A stretch of 64,000 bases of DNA from Chlorella sorokiniana (lineage: Eukaryota; Chlorophyta; Trebouxiophyceae; Chlorellales; Chlorellaceae): assembly GCA_025917655.1 (NCBI GenBank), contig CP084610.1, positions 806,001 to 870,000 of the forward strand. Reading direction: 5' to 3'. The position numbers and the translations under genes are program-made. Numbering within the stretch: position 1 is the first letter of the stretch; each line of letters starts with the position of its first letter. The notes under the pieces were generated by a model that was not told the DNA's origin, made no database searches, and was given only the letters and a program-made list of their open reading frames with translations. Of the stretch, positions 52,197-63,778 are shown piece after piece.

Positions 52197-54728
52197 TCAA
52201 CAGTCCAAGTGCGTATTGGGCGAGCTTGGGCCGAGATACCCTGCTTCCGCATCCGCCACCGTCCCTGCTTGCCTGCCCACGCTGCTTGCCCGGGAGCGGG
52301 CGTCCACGTGTATCTGCAGCGGCGCCTCCGCGCTGCTGCGCCGCGGCCCGAGAGCACCAGCCTGCGATGTGAGCTCGCTTGTGAAGGGCGCGGCGCCGTG
52401 CAGCAGCACCGACTGGATGGCCTCCAGGGCCTGCATGCGCAGGCAGCCCCTCTCAGTCCACATGCAGCTCGGCATAGCAGCCAGGTATGAATCTCTTTTC
52501 CACTCATCAGCTTGCTGGAAGTCTCTCACATGGGGGCGACTCCGCAGCGCGCTGGCCAGGTCCGCGGCACGCAGGCGCCACAGCCTGCAGCGGGTGAGGG
52601 TGCGGATGCCCACCGCGTGGCAGGTGTGGCCCAGCTGCGCCCCCAGCAGCGCGGCCTCGCCTAGCAGCGCGGGCCCCTCCACCCGCTCCTCCTCCTCCAG
52701 CCCATCCAGCGCCCCCTGGCTCAGGCACACCCAGCCTGCAGCAGCACAGGATGGGACAGAGCCCAGCAGGTTCACGTTGTCGCAACAGGCCAGGGAAGCC
52801 CCCAGCCCAGGCTGCAACGACTCGCCGCCATGCCTGGCTCACCCTCCTGGAGTATCCAGCACGCGGTGGCTTCATCCCCCTCCTCGCACAGCGTGCAGCC
52901 GGGCCCCGCATCCAGCGGCTCCAGCCGCCCGCTGACCGCGCGCAGCAGCCCGGCGCTGCCGGCCACCACGCGGAAGCAGGGCAGCGCGGCCAGCGTGCCC
53001 GCCACGATGGCGTGGGCCATGTCGGCGCGCAGCGCGTGGGGCAGCTCCGCATAGAAGGCCGCCACGTTGCGCAGGCCGTCCTCCTGCGCCGCCCACACCT
53101 CGCCGTAGTGGCGTCGCACGCGGCGGCGCAGCTCCCGCGGCACCCGCGCCTCGCGCAGGTACGCCTCCACCCCCGCCAGCTTGTCGCCCAGCGCCGCGCT
53201 GCGCCGCGCAGCCTTGCTGGCGCGCTGGATGCCGGCGGCCACGCTGCTGAGCAGCGCGCCCGTGAAGCACACGCCCACAAACTCCACGCACACGCACACC
53301 GCCATCTCCGCCGTGCTCCACGGAACGATGTCTCCGTAGCCCACTGCGACGATCAAGGGGGCAGGCCTTCCATGTGCAGCGGGACCCAGCCGACAGCCTG
53401 GCTCCGCCAAACGACAGTGCACCGCGGCTAATGCACTGGAGGCCGGCAGCCCAGGCAGTGAGCGCTGCTGCCCCGAGAGCGCGCAGCTGCGTGGCCGCCC
53501 ACCTGTGAGCATGGTGGTGGCCGCAAAGTAGACGGCAGCCAGCCAGCGCAGCACCGCGGGTATGGCCTCCACCTCCTCCGCCGTCAGCGGCGAGGCGCCG
53601 TCGGGGAGTAGCGCGCCACGAACTGGGCGTAGTGGGCCACCCAGGAGGCGCCCAGGTCGCCCTCCCGCGCCACCAGGTACCACATGCAGCCGCACAGGTT
53701 GACCGTGACGGCGGCCACGTAGAGCAGCTGCAGCAGGTGCAGGGTGTGGGGGCCAGGCCCAGCAGGCGCTCCGAGGCGCCCAGGCTGCGGTCCAGGTACA
53801 GCTGCTTGAGCACGCGCAGCACGCGCAGCACGCGCAGCAAGCGGGCCACGCTCACAACCGCCGCCAGGCGCAGGGCAACCCCGGGTTGGCGCTGCTTGCT
53901 GCCAGGATCAGCAGCGCCACCTGCGCCGCCCGCCGACAGGGAAACTCGCGCTCAAGCTGAGAGCCTGCCCGACTGTGAGGACCAGCCTTGCATTGCATCT
54001 GCTTTGCCATCGTCCCACCTGAGCAAACCACGCCAGGCTGGAGCACAGGTCGACCGCAAAGCTGCCCCGCAGCGTGTACAGCCTGGCCACCAGCCTGTGC
54101 CGCATGATGAGGCACTCCCGCATGCCTTGCTGCACGAATACCAGCCATGTTGGTTCAGCTGCAGAAGGTTTCAAGGCTACTGCACAGTGGGCGCGGCAGG
54201 TGTGCTCACCGTGATGTGCCAGCCCACATGAAGGTTGATGGCCACATCCAGCGTGAACAGCAGCCCCGCCACAAAGTCGACGATGAAAGCCCAGGTGATG
54301 GCCGCGCCCCGCGGGCAAAGGCGACCGTCACCGGGCAGACAATGGCCGTGTAGGTGAGGTCCAGCAGCAGCATGAGCAGGCTCCACCACGCAAACAGCTG
54401 GGAGGACGGCGGCAGCACGGGGAGCCACCTGCATGCAGAGCAGCGCAAACAGGTGGCTTCCATGGAGCAGCCAACCACAGTTTCGTGGACTAACTCACCA
54501 GGCACAGCATCTGTGGTTTCCCTGCAGGCGGCATGCCCTCTCCTGCGCCTGCAGCCGGTCATACTCCTTGCGTGGGACTGCCAAGGTGCGGCGGACAAGG
54601 TTTGCAAGGGCGGCAGGCACCCCGGGGGCTGAGGCTGCCTGCGTGCTGGTGGCGCTCTCTGCATATGAGGCTTCGCTTTTGGCGCAAGCGTCGTGCTTCT
54701 CCAGGCTTATTGAAACGGTAGCGGCCAT
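52197..54728 (-). CDS. Voltage-gated K+ channel with cyclic-nucleotide-binding-like domain
   Basis: ATG at 54,728 (MAATVSISLEKHDACAKSEA). Membrane segments follow: SLLMLLLDLTYTAIVCPVTV (S1, ~54,380), WAFIVDFVAGLLFTLDVAIN (S2, ~54,295-54,235), then S3 and an Arg-rich S4 RLLRVLRVLRVLKQLYLDR (~53,845-53,790). The pore has FAATTMLT and, after an intron, VGYGDIVPW (~53,345-53,318), giving a TVGYGD K+ filter. The C-linker is RASKAARRSAALGDKLAG...YLREARVPRELRRRVRRHYG, and the CNBD-like part has CTLCEEGDEATACWILQEGE and ALLGAQLGHTCHAVGIRT. This is the layout of EAG/KCNH and plant Shaker channels. Three one-base frame losses at runs (54,307-54,310; 53,603-53,606; 53,748-53,752) lie inside conserved segments. 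One added base at each restores ARGGAAITWAF, RYSPDGASPLTAEEV and GLAPHTLHLLQLLYV. The last exon ends NTHLDC. Confidence 0.8.
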
Positions 54729-55084
54729 TTATCGAACCCATACGCGGCAGGTCCGAAGGGTGTGATGCAAGCAGCCTCTGTTACATGGCGACATTGCCGA
54801 CGCGTAAAACGCGGGTCAAGAGTTCCCAAGGAATTTGCACATGTGGCGCTGAGTCAAAGGCGCCGTCGCTGACCAGCAGCGCAAGGTGTCGTCCGTTTCA
54901 CATACCGCACTTTTGTAGCAGTGTATAGCAGTTCACACCACTGTAAAATCCCCAACATCTTGGTGATACTTTCACCAAGGAGACTGCTGAAGCAGTGGGT
55001 GCCCCTTTCAATCAGAAACACTGATGGCGTATCCAGCGGATTGGCATATCTGCCTTTCTCACTGCGTCACTGCAACTTGCCCAG
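54729..55084. other. No recognised gene
   Basis: Upstream region of the channel gene. AT content is higher near 54,900-54,960. Nothing else seen. Confidence 0.35.
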
Positions 55085-55545
55085 GTGGCGGCGACGGCGG
55101 CAGCAGCAGCCAAGCCGTGGCGGCGGCCAGGCTGGCAAAGCAGCTGAGAAGCGCAATGAGCTATGTCCGAGGCATCTTGGGGGTTCAACAAGCATCGATG
55201 AAGTGTCGCGGATGTTGGCGCCGCGGCTGCGTCGACTGGCGGAGCTTGTGGCGTAGGCCTGGGTGCTGACGGGCTGCGCTGCGGAGAGTCAGCTGGCACG
55301 GGCCCGGCTGGCCGCTGCACGCAGCTGCGCCTAACCTGAGCACTGCCAACGTGGCAGCAAGCAGGGGCAGCTGCTGCTGCGCTGTGTGGTACTGCAGCGA
55401 GGCCTGCCAGCTGGCCGACTGGCGGAAGGGCGGGCACCGGCGAGTGTGCAAGCAGCTGGCTGCCACGGCCCCCAGGCAGCCCACCTGAGGCACCCGCTGC
55501 CATGTGGTGCGAGCTGCTTGGGGCAACAGCTGCCCCACACGGTGG
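55085..55545 (+). pseudogene. Degenerate duplicate of the MYND gene 3' end
   Basis: About 460 bp parallel to 58,910-59,395: GGCGACGGCGGCAGC..., then codons for MLAPRLRRLAELVA followed by a TAG at 55,254-55,256, the MYND half AVWYCSEACQLADWRKGGHR (~55,385-55,445) with VCKQLA, and even matching 3'-UTR sequence (TGTGGTGCGAGCTGCTTGG). In-frame stops and lack of an upstream coding part show it is not functional. It lies immediately upstream of the intact gene in the same orientation, so it is a partial tandem duplication. Confidence 0.8.
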
Positions 55546-55966
55546 AGACCAAAGGAGGCTGAGCTGGCAGTGAGGCGGTGAAGCGGGCGGCGAAGAAACC
55601 CACGTGATTCCGGGGGATGGGAGGCGGCGGTATCGGCAGGCGTGCCGCTGCCGCCACCTCTGCCATGTGCTCTTATGTGGCAACGTTTTCAGGGGCAGCG
55701 ACGGCGATATCCTGGCAGTTCATGAAGAACAGGGAGATCTGTCTCGCCTGGAGACGATGTACATTGCTGTAGTTTGATTCACACCCATTATTTGCAATCA
55801 GCTGAAGTCAGGGAATGCCGGCCAGCCCACATCCCATGCCGCCGCTGGTGGGTGCTGGTGCGCCGCTCCTTCGCCACGTGTGTCGCCTGCTAGGCATGCT
55901 GCCTTGCTGCGGGGTGCATGGGGAACGCAGCGGCAGCCAGAAGCTCCACAAATTGTCTGCACGAGG
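55546..55966. other. Region between duplicate and MYND gene start
   Basis: No recognised coding. It contains the presumed promoter and 5' UTR of the MYND gene. Confidence 0.35.
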
Positions 55967-58900
55967 ATGGACGACACCGCGGTTCGCCTCCTGCGCCGCT
56001 TGGTCGATGGGCTGCGGGCCCCCGCGAGCCTGCCAGCCTCCGTGGAATTGCCGGAAGTGGCCGAGGAGTATGCGAGGATATGTTTATTATTGAGGGCGAC
56101 CTGTCACGGCGCGCAAGAGCGTCACTGCCAAGGTGGGGCCCGCCGCAGCGGCGCCCTAGTATCAAGCCCTAGTATCAAGCCCTCGTTTGGCAGGCCTGTG
56201 ACTGTGGTTGCGCATGTTACCTTGCAGCTTGTTGAATGAGTGTACGGAGGCAGTGTCTGGGCTGAGCTCCGTCCTGGGGAGGGGTCAGCTGGCGGTGGAG
56301 GGCGAATCAGCCGCCAGCAGGGCTGGACAGGCCCAGGTGCTGACAGCCCTTCTCACGGTCCAGGGCAGCCTGGCGGTGGCCCGCCGGCTGGCGCTGCCAC
56401 GCAACGACGCCTTCCGCCTCGCCCGCGGCTTCCTCCAGCTGGCGTTTGGGGCGGGGGAGGCGGTGCTGACGGCCATGGTGGCCACGCTTCGGCCGGCAGC
56501 GATGCAACGCGGATGGGACCTGCGCTCTGTGGACCTGCTGCGGCTTCTCCTGTCGATAGTGGTCGCCATCGGCTGTCTTGTGCCTGACAGCAACTCTGAG
56601 GACACGAGCGAGCAGAGCGCACCGTACATTAGCCGGCTGTTTGCTGCGCTGGCGCCGCGGGATGAGTCACGCCTGGCGTGGCTGGCCGCCATTGCCGATG
56701 CCGCTCTCGCCTGTTACCCGCCAGGAGGTAAGCATGGCGGCGGTGGTTCTGGTTTGCATGCAGTTTGCTCTGCGTTTTGCTGAATGGTTGCCTTGGTTTC
56801 CCCGGGACTGAGTTTGACTCTGGCCGGCCCATGCCTCAAACCTCCCCCGGCCCTGCTGTTGTGTAGGGGAGCAACCACTTCCAGGATTTGAGGAGTCGAG
56901 CATAACTTATCCTGAGTTGGCAAGCAACATGCTGGCATCGGAGGCGGCGCCACGCGACGGCGCGGCTGGCCCTGCCTGCCCTCCAGGCTTTGATCGTGTG
57001 GCGCGCGCGCTGCTGCTTGTCTGCCTGCCCGGCCAGGCCGCTGCTGCTCAGAAGTGGCTCGCCGCTGGTCATGACTCCCTGGCCCGCAACCCGGCCTACA
57101 TAAACGGGGGCTTGAGCGCGCTCATTTCCGCCCTTGAGGTGCCCAGGCTGAGGCAGGCGGCCGCTGCCTGCCTGCAGCAGCCCGACGTGGCCGCGTCGGC
57201 GCTGGCCGCCGCCGCCCGCCTGGCGCGGCACGTTCTCGAGGCGGCGGAGCGCGGCGGCGAGGGCGATGAGCAGGCTGCGCGGCAGCAGTTCGCCTCGGAC
57301 ATGCTACGTCAGATGTTCTTTCTGCGCTTCTTCCCCCACCTCGTTGGGTTCGAGCCTGAGGGCGGCGTCTCGGCCCTGTCGCCCGTCGAGCGCGAGGCAG
57401 CGACCTGGGAGATGCTGGCCTTGCTGCCGCCGCTGGCGCGTCTGGCACTTGACAGCTTTGCGGCTGACCGGGGGCTAGCCGCCAATGTTGTGGCCACCAT
57501 GTCGGCGGTGCTGAAAGCCTGCCACGTCCCCGTCATCGCCAGCTGCGAGCAGGCAGCGACGTGGGCGTCGGCGGCGGAGGCCGCGCTGAGGCTGGTGTTG
57601 CTGCTGGAGGCGGGGCAGGCAGTGGAGGGGCAGACGGGGTTGCGGGCTCCAGGACAGGGGTCAGATGGCGGAGAGGATCGTTTGGAGCGGCAGCTTGCTG
57701 GTTTCTTTGGCAACATGCTCCCCTTGCTCTGGGGGCGCACCGTGGAGGCGATTGACAGGTTTGTCAACAGCGGCGCAGCACAGGGCGAGGCTCTGGCCGG
57801 CCTGGTGCAGCAGCTGTGGGGGCTGCACAGCGCCTGCTGCCGCGTGGTGCACTGGTTGCTGCGGGAGCCGGAGGGGCAGTGGGCCCTCAGCGCCCAGAAT
57901 GTGCTGCTGAACCAGACCGACGTACTCCTGGCGGCTCTCAGCACCCAACAAGCGGCGGCACGGGAGCACGCATCTGGCGCCGGTCAGCAGAGGTGGGCTG
58001 CCCCGCGGTTGCCTCTTCGTGCGGTGCCTGCCCGCCTTCCACTGCCTTCCCTCCAGCCATTTCACGGCAAACGTAACAGGCCTGTGCCCATGCACTTTTC
58101 GCACTCGCCGTGTCCTCCCAACGCGCAGTGCCTCCCCTGCCGACGCAATGCATGCTGCCCATGTGTGCGCTCTCAAGGCTTTCCTCAGCAGCGAGCATGC
58201 CGCGTCGCCCGCCGCTCCCTTTGCTCCCATCCTCGTCTTCAACATTGTGCACATCTTCAGCGATCACCCGCTTGGCAACGCCAAGGTGGCCGACCGCCGC
58301 CTGTGGCAGCTTGTGCTGGAGGCCCTGAGGGGCGTGGTGAGCGCCCGCCGCCGCCGGTCGCATCCGTGGCAGGGAAGCGCCCGGGCCTGACCAGCTGCGC
58401 CTGACCAGCTGTCGCCTGCACAGCTGTCGGGTCCCTTCCCCCACCCAGCCGCCTTCCACTTGGGTGCTGCTGCGGTGCCAGGCTGCGCTGGACCTGCCAG
58501 AGGAGGACAGGGCAACGTATCAGCTGACACTGGAGCGGCTGGTCTGCATATGCAGCGAAGAGGGTGAGGCCGCCGTGGCCCTGCACAGCGAAGGCTTGCT
58601 GGATGACTTGATGAAGGCTGCCACGTCGGTGAGTAAGGTTGCTTCTGCTGTGCTGCGCTGCACAACGGCAGTGCGCAGCGCTGTGCGGGGCCAGGGCCTC
58701 TTTGAGCCGGGAGGTACTGCAATTGATGCCACTGCGCGGTGCTGCGGTACCGTGGTGCTATTGCTTGGGTCAATGCCGGGACCAGCGGCTGCGGCTGGGA
58801 GAGCCAAAAGGCTGCACTGCTGCATGCAGGCCTCCCAACGCTTGGAATGGTCCTTGAAAGCTGTACACAGCGTGTATGCGCCTAGCGCTCTGGCGGCACA

Positions 58901-59350
58901 AGCGCTCACTTCGGTGGTTGGCGGCGACGGCGGCAGCCAAGCCGTGGAGGCCGCCAGGCTGGCAGAGCAGCTGAGAAGCGCAATGCGCGATGTTCAAGTC
59001 ACCACGAGCAGGCCAAGGATCGTGGAAGAGCTGTCGCGGATGCTGGCGCCGCAGCTGCGTCGGCTGGCGGAGCTTGTGGCGCAGGCCTGGGTGCTGACGG
59101 GCCGTGCTGCGGAGAGTCAGCTGGCACGGGCCCAGGTGGCCGCTGCACGCAGCTGCGCCTACCTGAGCTGTGCCAACCTGGCAGCAAAGGGCCGCCCGGC
59201 GGGGGCCCTGGTTGCGGCAGCAGGAAGTGCAGCGGCTGCCGCGCTGTGTGGTACTGCGGCGAGGCCTGCCAGCTGGCCGACTGGAGGGAGGGCGGGCACC
59301 GGCGAGTGTGCAAGCAGCTGGCTGCCGCGGCGCCCAGCCAGCCCACATGA
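55967..59350 (+). CDS. Large helical protein with C-terminal MYND zinc finger
   Basis: ATG at 55,967 (MDDTAVRLLRRLVDGLRAPA). Long Ala/Leu-rich helical exons follow, including a single open stretch from about 56,868 to 57,990 with no stop. Recognisable ends are FFLRFFPHLVGFEPEG (~57,318-57,362) and ILVFNIVHIFSDHPLGNAKV (~58,232-58,287). The C-terminus carries a MYND finger: SCAYLSCANLAAKGRPAG (~59,150-59,203), then KCSGCRAVWYCGEACQLADW (~59,226-59,286) and GHRRVCKQLA, stop TGA at 59,348. Between the two halves the written frame is off by one at the G5 run 59,201-59,205; one extra G joins them. MYND fingers bind proline-rich partners. With no SET domain visible the molecular role is unknown. 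Six or more exons. Confidence 0.7.
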
Positions 59351-60152
59351 TGCGCCCGGTGTCATGTGGTGCGAGCTGCTTGGAGTTACTGTGCAGACGT
59401 TTCACTGTAGCCTGGCAAGATGTGCAAGCTCTGCGGCGCGTGTGTCTGTGTGGCAAGCGGCACGATGGCAGCAGCATGAAACGAGAGCTCTAGTCAATGC
59501 ATTCGCAGCAGGGACAAGTGCAGGCCACAGAGCCAAGCAGCTGAAGGGTGGCGGCAGTGCATAGCCACAGCTGGTGCTATGCAACGGATGTGTAGCCCAC
59601 AGGCAGGACTCAGAACATGCCTCGTTCACTTCTCTTGGTCAGTCAACTGTTCTGGCTGTGCCAGTCAGTGCTGCCACGCCATGCCCAGGCGAGGCATCAA
59701 TCAGCTGGCATGCAACACAGCACATCGTAGCGCCCGCCATGTGTGTGATGCGGTGTGGCTGATGCTGATAGCAGCGCAGCTGTGTGCCGCCCTGAGTTAC
59801 CACTAGGCGCCTGTTTAGTGTCAGAAGCCAAGCCCTGTATGCATGTTTCCCTCCTGTAAGCATGTTTTCCCCATGCCCTTGTGCGGGCATGGTGCTGCAC
59901 GCCTGGCGGCAGACACACACCTGCCACCGCTGCATGTACAACAGCCGCGCTGCATCTGTTTGATTTGCACACATTGCTGCAACAAACTCAGGCCCTACGG
60001 CTGTGCACTCCCCTGCCAGGCAGCTCAAGCAGTTGTTCCTTCGTCAGAAACTAGTTTCCATCCCAGTTTCAAGCATTTCAAGCTGAGAGCGTTTTCTTGC
60101 AGGGTTGCATGCGAGTCGATGCCAGCATGACTTCCAATCCCAACTTGACAAG
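59351..60152. other. Convergent intergenic region
   Basis: 3' UTRs of the MYND gene (plus) and CYP23 (minus), 800 bp. No frame with bias or motif. Confidence 0.4.
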
Positions 60153-61283
60153 TCATCCTGGCAGCTGCTTGCTGCGAATCCGCTCGAGCTGGTTTGACTG
60201 GGCCTCAAACCTACGAGTCAACGAGCTCAGGGCTTGCGTGCACAGCTCGTGGCTGGGTGCGGAGGTGACGAGGTACATGTAGGTTGCTTGGATGTCCACA
60301 CGCTCCAGTGGCATCACGAAAAAGCCCTCCGTTCGGGTGGGGAGCTCCTGAAACTGCAGCAGCATGCAAGATGCTCTGTCGTCGCCTGCCCGATGCCCGA
60401 TAGATTGCGTTGCTGAGCAACTAAGCATGCCAGCCCCACCTTTGCAAGCACATTTTGGCCCTGAGTGAGCTCGCCAAACACCGTATAATGCATGTCCAGG
60501 TGGGGCGCATCTCCAAGCAGGATCGAGAAAGAAGTGCCTGCAGCGGCGTGGCGGCAAAGCACGATTTACTGCGACAAGGACGGCCGGGTGGGTTGTGGAA
60601 GAAAGGCCACCTACCGCCAGAGTCGGGGTCATCCCCCGAGCCATGCTCAGAACGTGGGTATGGTGTTTAACATCTTCCAAAACTTCCAGAGGCACATGCT
60701 GCTCCGCCAATTCCTGCTAAAAGGCAAACGCAGAGGAGTTGCACTTCTCCTTCGGCGATCAAGGCAAGCTGCTTCCAGCAGGACCCTCCAAGGACTGCTT
60801 CCCGCAGCCCAGGGACACAGATTAGCGCACCCTTTGCATGTCATTGAGCGGCACTGTTCTGCCGCCAAGAACATCGGCTGTTTGTGCAACAAAGCCTGCA
60901 TGGCGGAGGGCGGCAAGACATCATTAGAACGGTGGAAGGCCAGCAACGTAAACGCCGCTCCCTTGTCCCACCTTTGTCAATGCGGAAAAAGTGGTTGCTT
61001 TGGAAAAGGCCAAGCTCAAAGCTCTTGATCATGTGCTCCACTGTTTTGGGCGCTGCCTGCGCTTTTAAAGCCCATTCAGGTCGCAGCTTGTTGGGACGGG
61101 GTTTGGCGGGCGGCCTGACGCCGCCCCACCTTAGCTTACCTGTGGGTAAAAAGCCAGGTGCAGATCACCGTACTTGGTCTGCAGAGCTACACGAACGCTG
61201 CTGAGAGCCGTCAATTCTTGTATGGAGGCGGCCTCAGCGAGTGTTGCCACCGCCGCCCACAGCAGAAGATAAGTCCATCTCAT
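60153..61283 (-). CDS. CYP23: Secretory-pathway cyclophilin, CYP23 type
   Basis: Cyclophilin-fold protein resembling plant CYP23. The ATG at 61,283 begins a clean signal peptide MRWTYLLLWAAVATLAEA, then SVRVALQTKYGDLHLAFYPQ (~61,205-61,146), VEHMIKSFELGLFQ with SNHFFRIDKG (~61,045-60,970), VPLEVLEDVKH (~60,698-60,660), TLSMGR-like HVLSMARGM (~60,655-60,625), SFSILLGDAPHLDMHYTVFG with ELTQGQNVLAKV (~60,535-60,440), and the CYP23-specific end LPTRTEGFFVMPLERVDIQA (~60,350-60,285) to ERIRSKQLPG. Six or so short exons. The family is divergent from classical cyclophilins and its isomerase activity is uncertain; the signal peptide places it in the ER lumen or secretory route. Confidence 0.85.
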
Positions 61284-61956
61284 TTGGCGTGCTTACAAAG
61301 AAACAAGGGTCCTCAACCGAGTCGGTACTGTTTGAAGCCTTCGGCTCCCAGGCACATGAATGCCGCCGTACCGCACCGCCAAGCAGTGCTGCCGACAGCT
61401 CAAGGAATGCTGCCGACACTTGAGGTTTGCAAAGGTTCTGGCAGAGTGTGTCCAGACAATTAAGCATAATGACAGCACTATGGACAAGCCTTTGCAGGTG
61501 TCAGTGCCTGTGCAATGATTGGAGGGCAACTTTTAGGCTCTGGCAGCTTGCAGCCAGGCGCACAGACCCTGTGATGCGAAATGGGTCCAAGGAATGCATG
61601 ATAATGCTCTTACAGAGCCTCCGCTGATTGTCTGTTCATGGTCAGTCTTAAATGTTGCACATTTCGATATCCACATGCTGCATTGTCCTCACATTGGCTG
61701 GATGCCAGTGAGGTGCTCATACCGCCCGATGCCCTCCATACGAGCATCAGCTTGTATTACTACAGGAGAATCAGGTGGCTTGCAAAACACAAGCTTCAGG
61801 CTGCCCAACATGAGGATAAATGTAATGCCTGCAGCATGACGGCGGCCGCCACATGTGCATGCGAAGCGCCCGCCGCGCCTGCCTGGCGCACCTGCCATTC
61901 TCAAGCCACCCCGAGCGATCCTCTACCCGGTCAACATCATCTTATAAGCCGGCACG
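61284..61956. promoter_or_regulatory. Divergent intergenic region CYP23 (-) / plastid protein (+)
   Basis: About 670 bp between the two start codons. No coding frame with motif; presumed promoters of both genes. Confidence 0.4.
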
Positions 61957-62739
61957 ATGCAGACTTCCCTGGCTCTCAGCTCCAGCCGGCTGGTTGGCAC
62001 CACCGCCTTCAGCGGTCGGCCTGCGGGTGAGCGCCATCCTTGATCTCAGTTTAGCCGGTTGTGTTGAAGTTTCCATGGCTACGGTGTCCTGGAGCGCCAA
62101 CCTTCCCGGGTGTTGGTGGTAGGGAGGGTTCTCTCGTGTTCCTCTTCACCCCCAATCCTGCGAATTGCGGATATGGCACGCTGAAAACACGCGACAATGC
62201 ACCTACATCACTGCAGGCTGCCGCCCGCGCCGCTTGGCCACCCGCCTGGCGGTCCCGCGCAGCTGCCAGCAGCGAGGATGTGGGTGCGGCTGGCAAGGCT
62301 GCCATCGCCCTGGGCCTGCTGGCCAACCCCATCTGCCTTTGGAGCGAGTACACGCTGAAGACTACGGGAGCGGGGTTGCCACCTGGGCCTGGGGCGCCTT
62401 GGCGCGGCCGAGGGCATCAGCTACCTGGTGCGCAGGGAGGCGCCCCCGCCTGGGCCTCGTGAGCCTGCAGAGGTCTTCCTTGGGCACTGCAAACCTGCCG
62501 TGCAGGCCCGGTCGTAATAATGGCTGTATTCCTTGCCGCGTGCGAGCTCGCAGGTGGTCCTTGGCATCGTGGGCTGGTCTGCTGCTACCAAGGCGAGCAC
62601 TGGGAGCGGCCTCCCGGCAGGCCCTGCCGGCCTGCTGGGCGCTGTTGAGGGTTTCAGCTACCTTAGCCTCCTGGCGGGTATTGTTGTGTTTGGTCTGAAG
62701 TTTGCAGAAGCAGGGTCGTTGCCTGGCATTACCGGCTGA
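61957..62739 (+). CDS. Plastid-targeted membrane protein with two GLPxGP..LGAxEG repeats
   Basis: ATG at 61,957 opens MQTSLALSSSRLVGTTAFSG, a Ser/Thr-rich chloroplast transit peptide, with a GTGAGC donor at ~62,028. The next exon gives AAASSEDVGAAGKAAIALGL and LANPICLWSEYTLKTTGAGL (~62,266-62,380). The last exon gives IVGWSAATKASTGSGLPAGP, AGLLGAVEGFSYLSLLAGIV and VFGLKFAEAGSLPG, ending at TGA 62,737-62,739. In the first repeat the written frame changes near 62,385-62,400; the other frame reads LGAAEGISYL, mirroring LGAVEGFSYL in the second repeat. The hydrophobic segments suggest a small thylakoid or envelope membrane protein. The family has no name I can give with confidence. Confidence 0.65.
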
Positions 62740-63281
62740 TTAGAATTGCACCTGTGAGACACCTATGATCCCTTTCACTGCGCATTGCAGCCCTCCCCTG
62801 CTGATCATTTCGTTTTGCTGCCTTTGTTGTTGTAATCCCAATGCCTCCGTCAGCCCAGCCAAGAACTGTTCTGAGTAGGACTCTTCATCTGCCGCCCTGG
62901 CCTCCGCATTGTGCGTGCTGGCACCGCCCCTCTTCCTGCAATGCGAATGCACTCTGTGCAGCAGTTTCTCTAATCCTGTCTGCAGTCAACATAAAGCTGT
63001 CTTGCTTCCAAGAGGCTACCACCCTCCCCATGTCTACGCTGTGTGCCGCCACAGATGCGCTGGCATCATGAAAGCGGCTGAAAGCCGTTGCTGATGGTGA
63101 GGCCGGGTTTAGCCGCCGCATCGTAGCAGTCGTGCTTCTTCTGACGTATTGCTGCTGCTGTCTCCTCTCCGTCTACCGAGCGCGTCCGTGCTTGTCGCAG
63201 CAGACGCAGCACTGCTTTCTTCTGGGTTGGCTGCAGGCAACCGCCGTCCTCCTGCGTGACCTCGGGCGCACCCTGGCTTCC
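62740..63281. other. 3' UTR and unassigned sequence
   Basis: No supported coding; frames are short without bias. Confidence 0.35.
62831..62835 (+). terminator. TGTAA polyadenylation-like signal
   Basis: TGTAA 92 nt downstream of the plastid-protein stop codon, in a T-rich stretch. Confidence 0.45.
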
Positions 63282-63519
63282 TTATTTGACAGCCTCAGCG
63301 GCATCGCTGCCGTCACGCTCCTTGGCCTCAGGCTCAGCGCCATTGCTTGCGTTCTCAGGTGCCTGTGCCCTGTCTGGCTGCTGCGGGCCTTGCTCTCACG
63401 GGGCCATGCTCAGCATCCAGCGCCACCTCTGGTGCGTCAACATGTGCCTGGTTGATTGGCGCGGCAGCTTCCATGGCAAGCTGCCCCACACCTGCTATTG
63501 TCCGTGAGGTTCCGGACAT
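63282..63519 (-). CDS. Possible small protein gene, minus strand
   Basis: ATG at 63,519 gives MSGTSRTIAGVGQLAMEAAA then PINQAHVDAPEVALDAEHGP. In a second frame the same strand reads PDRAQAPENASNGAEPEAKE and RDGSDAAEAVK before a TAA at 63,282-63,284. Both parts look like hydrophilic coding sequence. They are joined only if a frame change near 63,400 is allowed, as in several neighbours. No family recognised. Confidence 0.3.
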
Positions 63520-63778
63520 TTTGCTGCCCCCTTTGCTGCTGAGTACAGGGCTTAGAGGTTCCGCACAAAACGCAAGGGGGTCTGCGTTGTCACGTAGGGT
63601 TGTATAGCAACTCATATTGATTCACAGTGTGCCAACGTCAGGAAGGCACAGAACAATGGGTTCTGTTCGAGTCAACCAGGTTGTACGGCAGATGTAGTGT
63701 GGAGCCTTTGAAGACGATGCCGATCGGCGGTTGCGGCCTTCTTGGCGCAGTCATCATTGGGGGTGCGACTGCTCAAAG

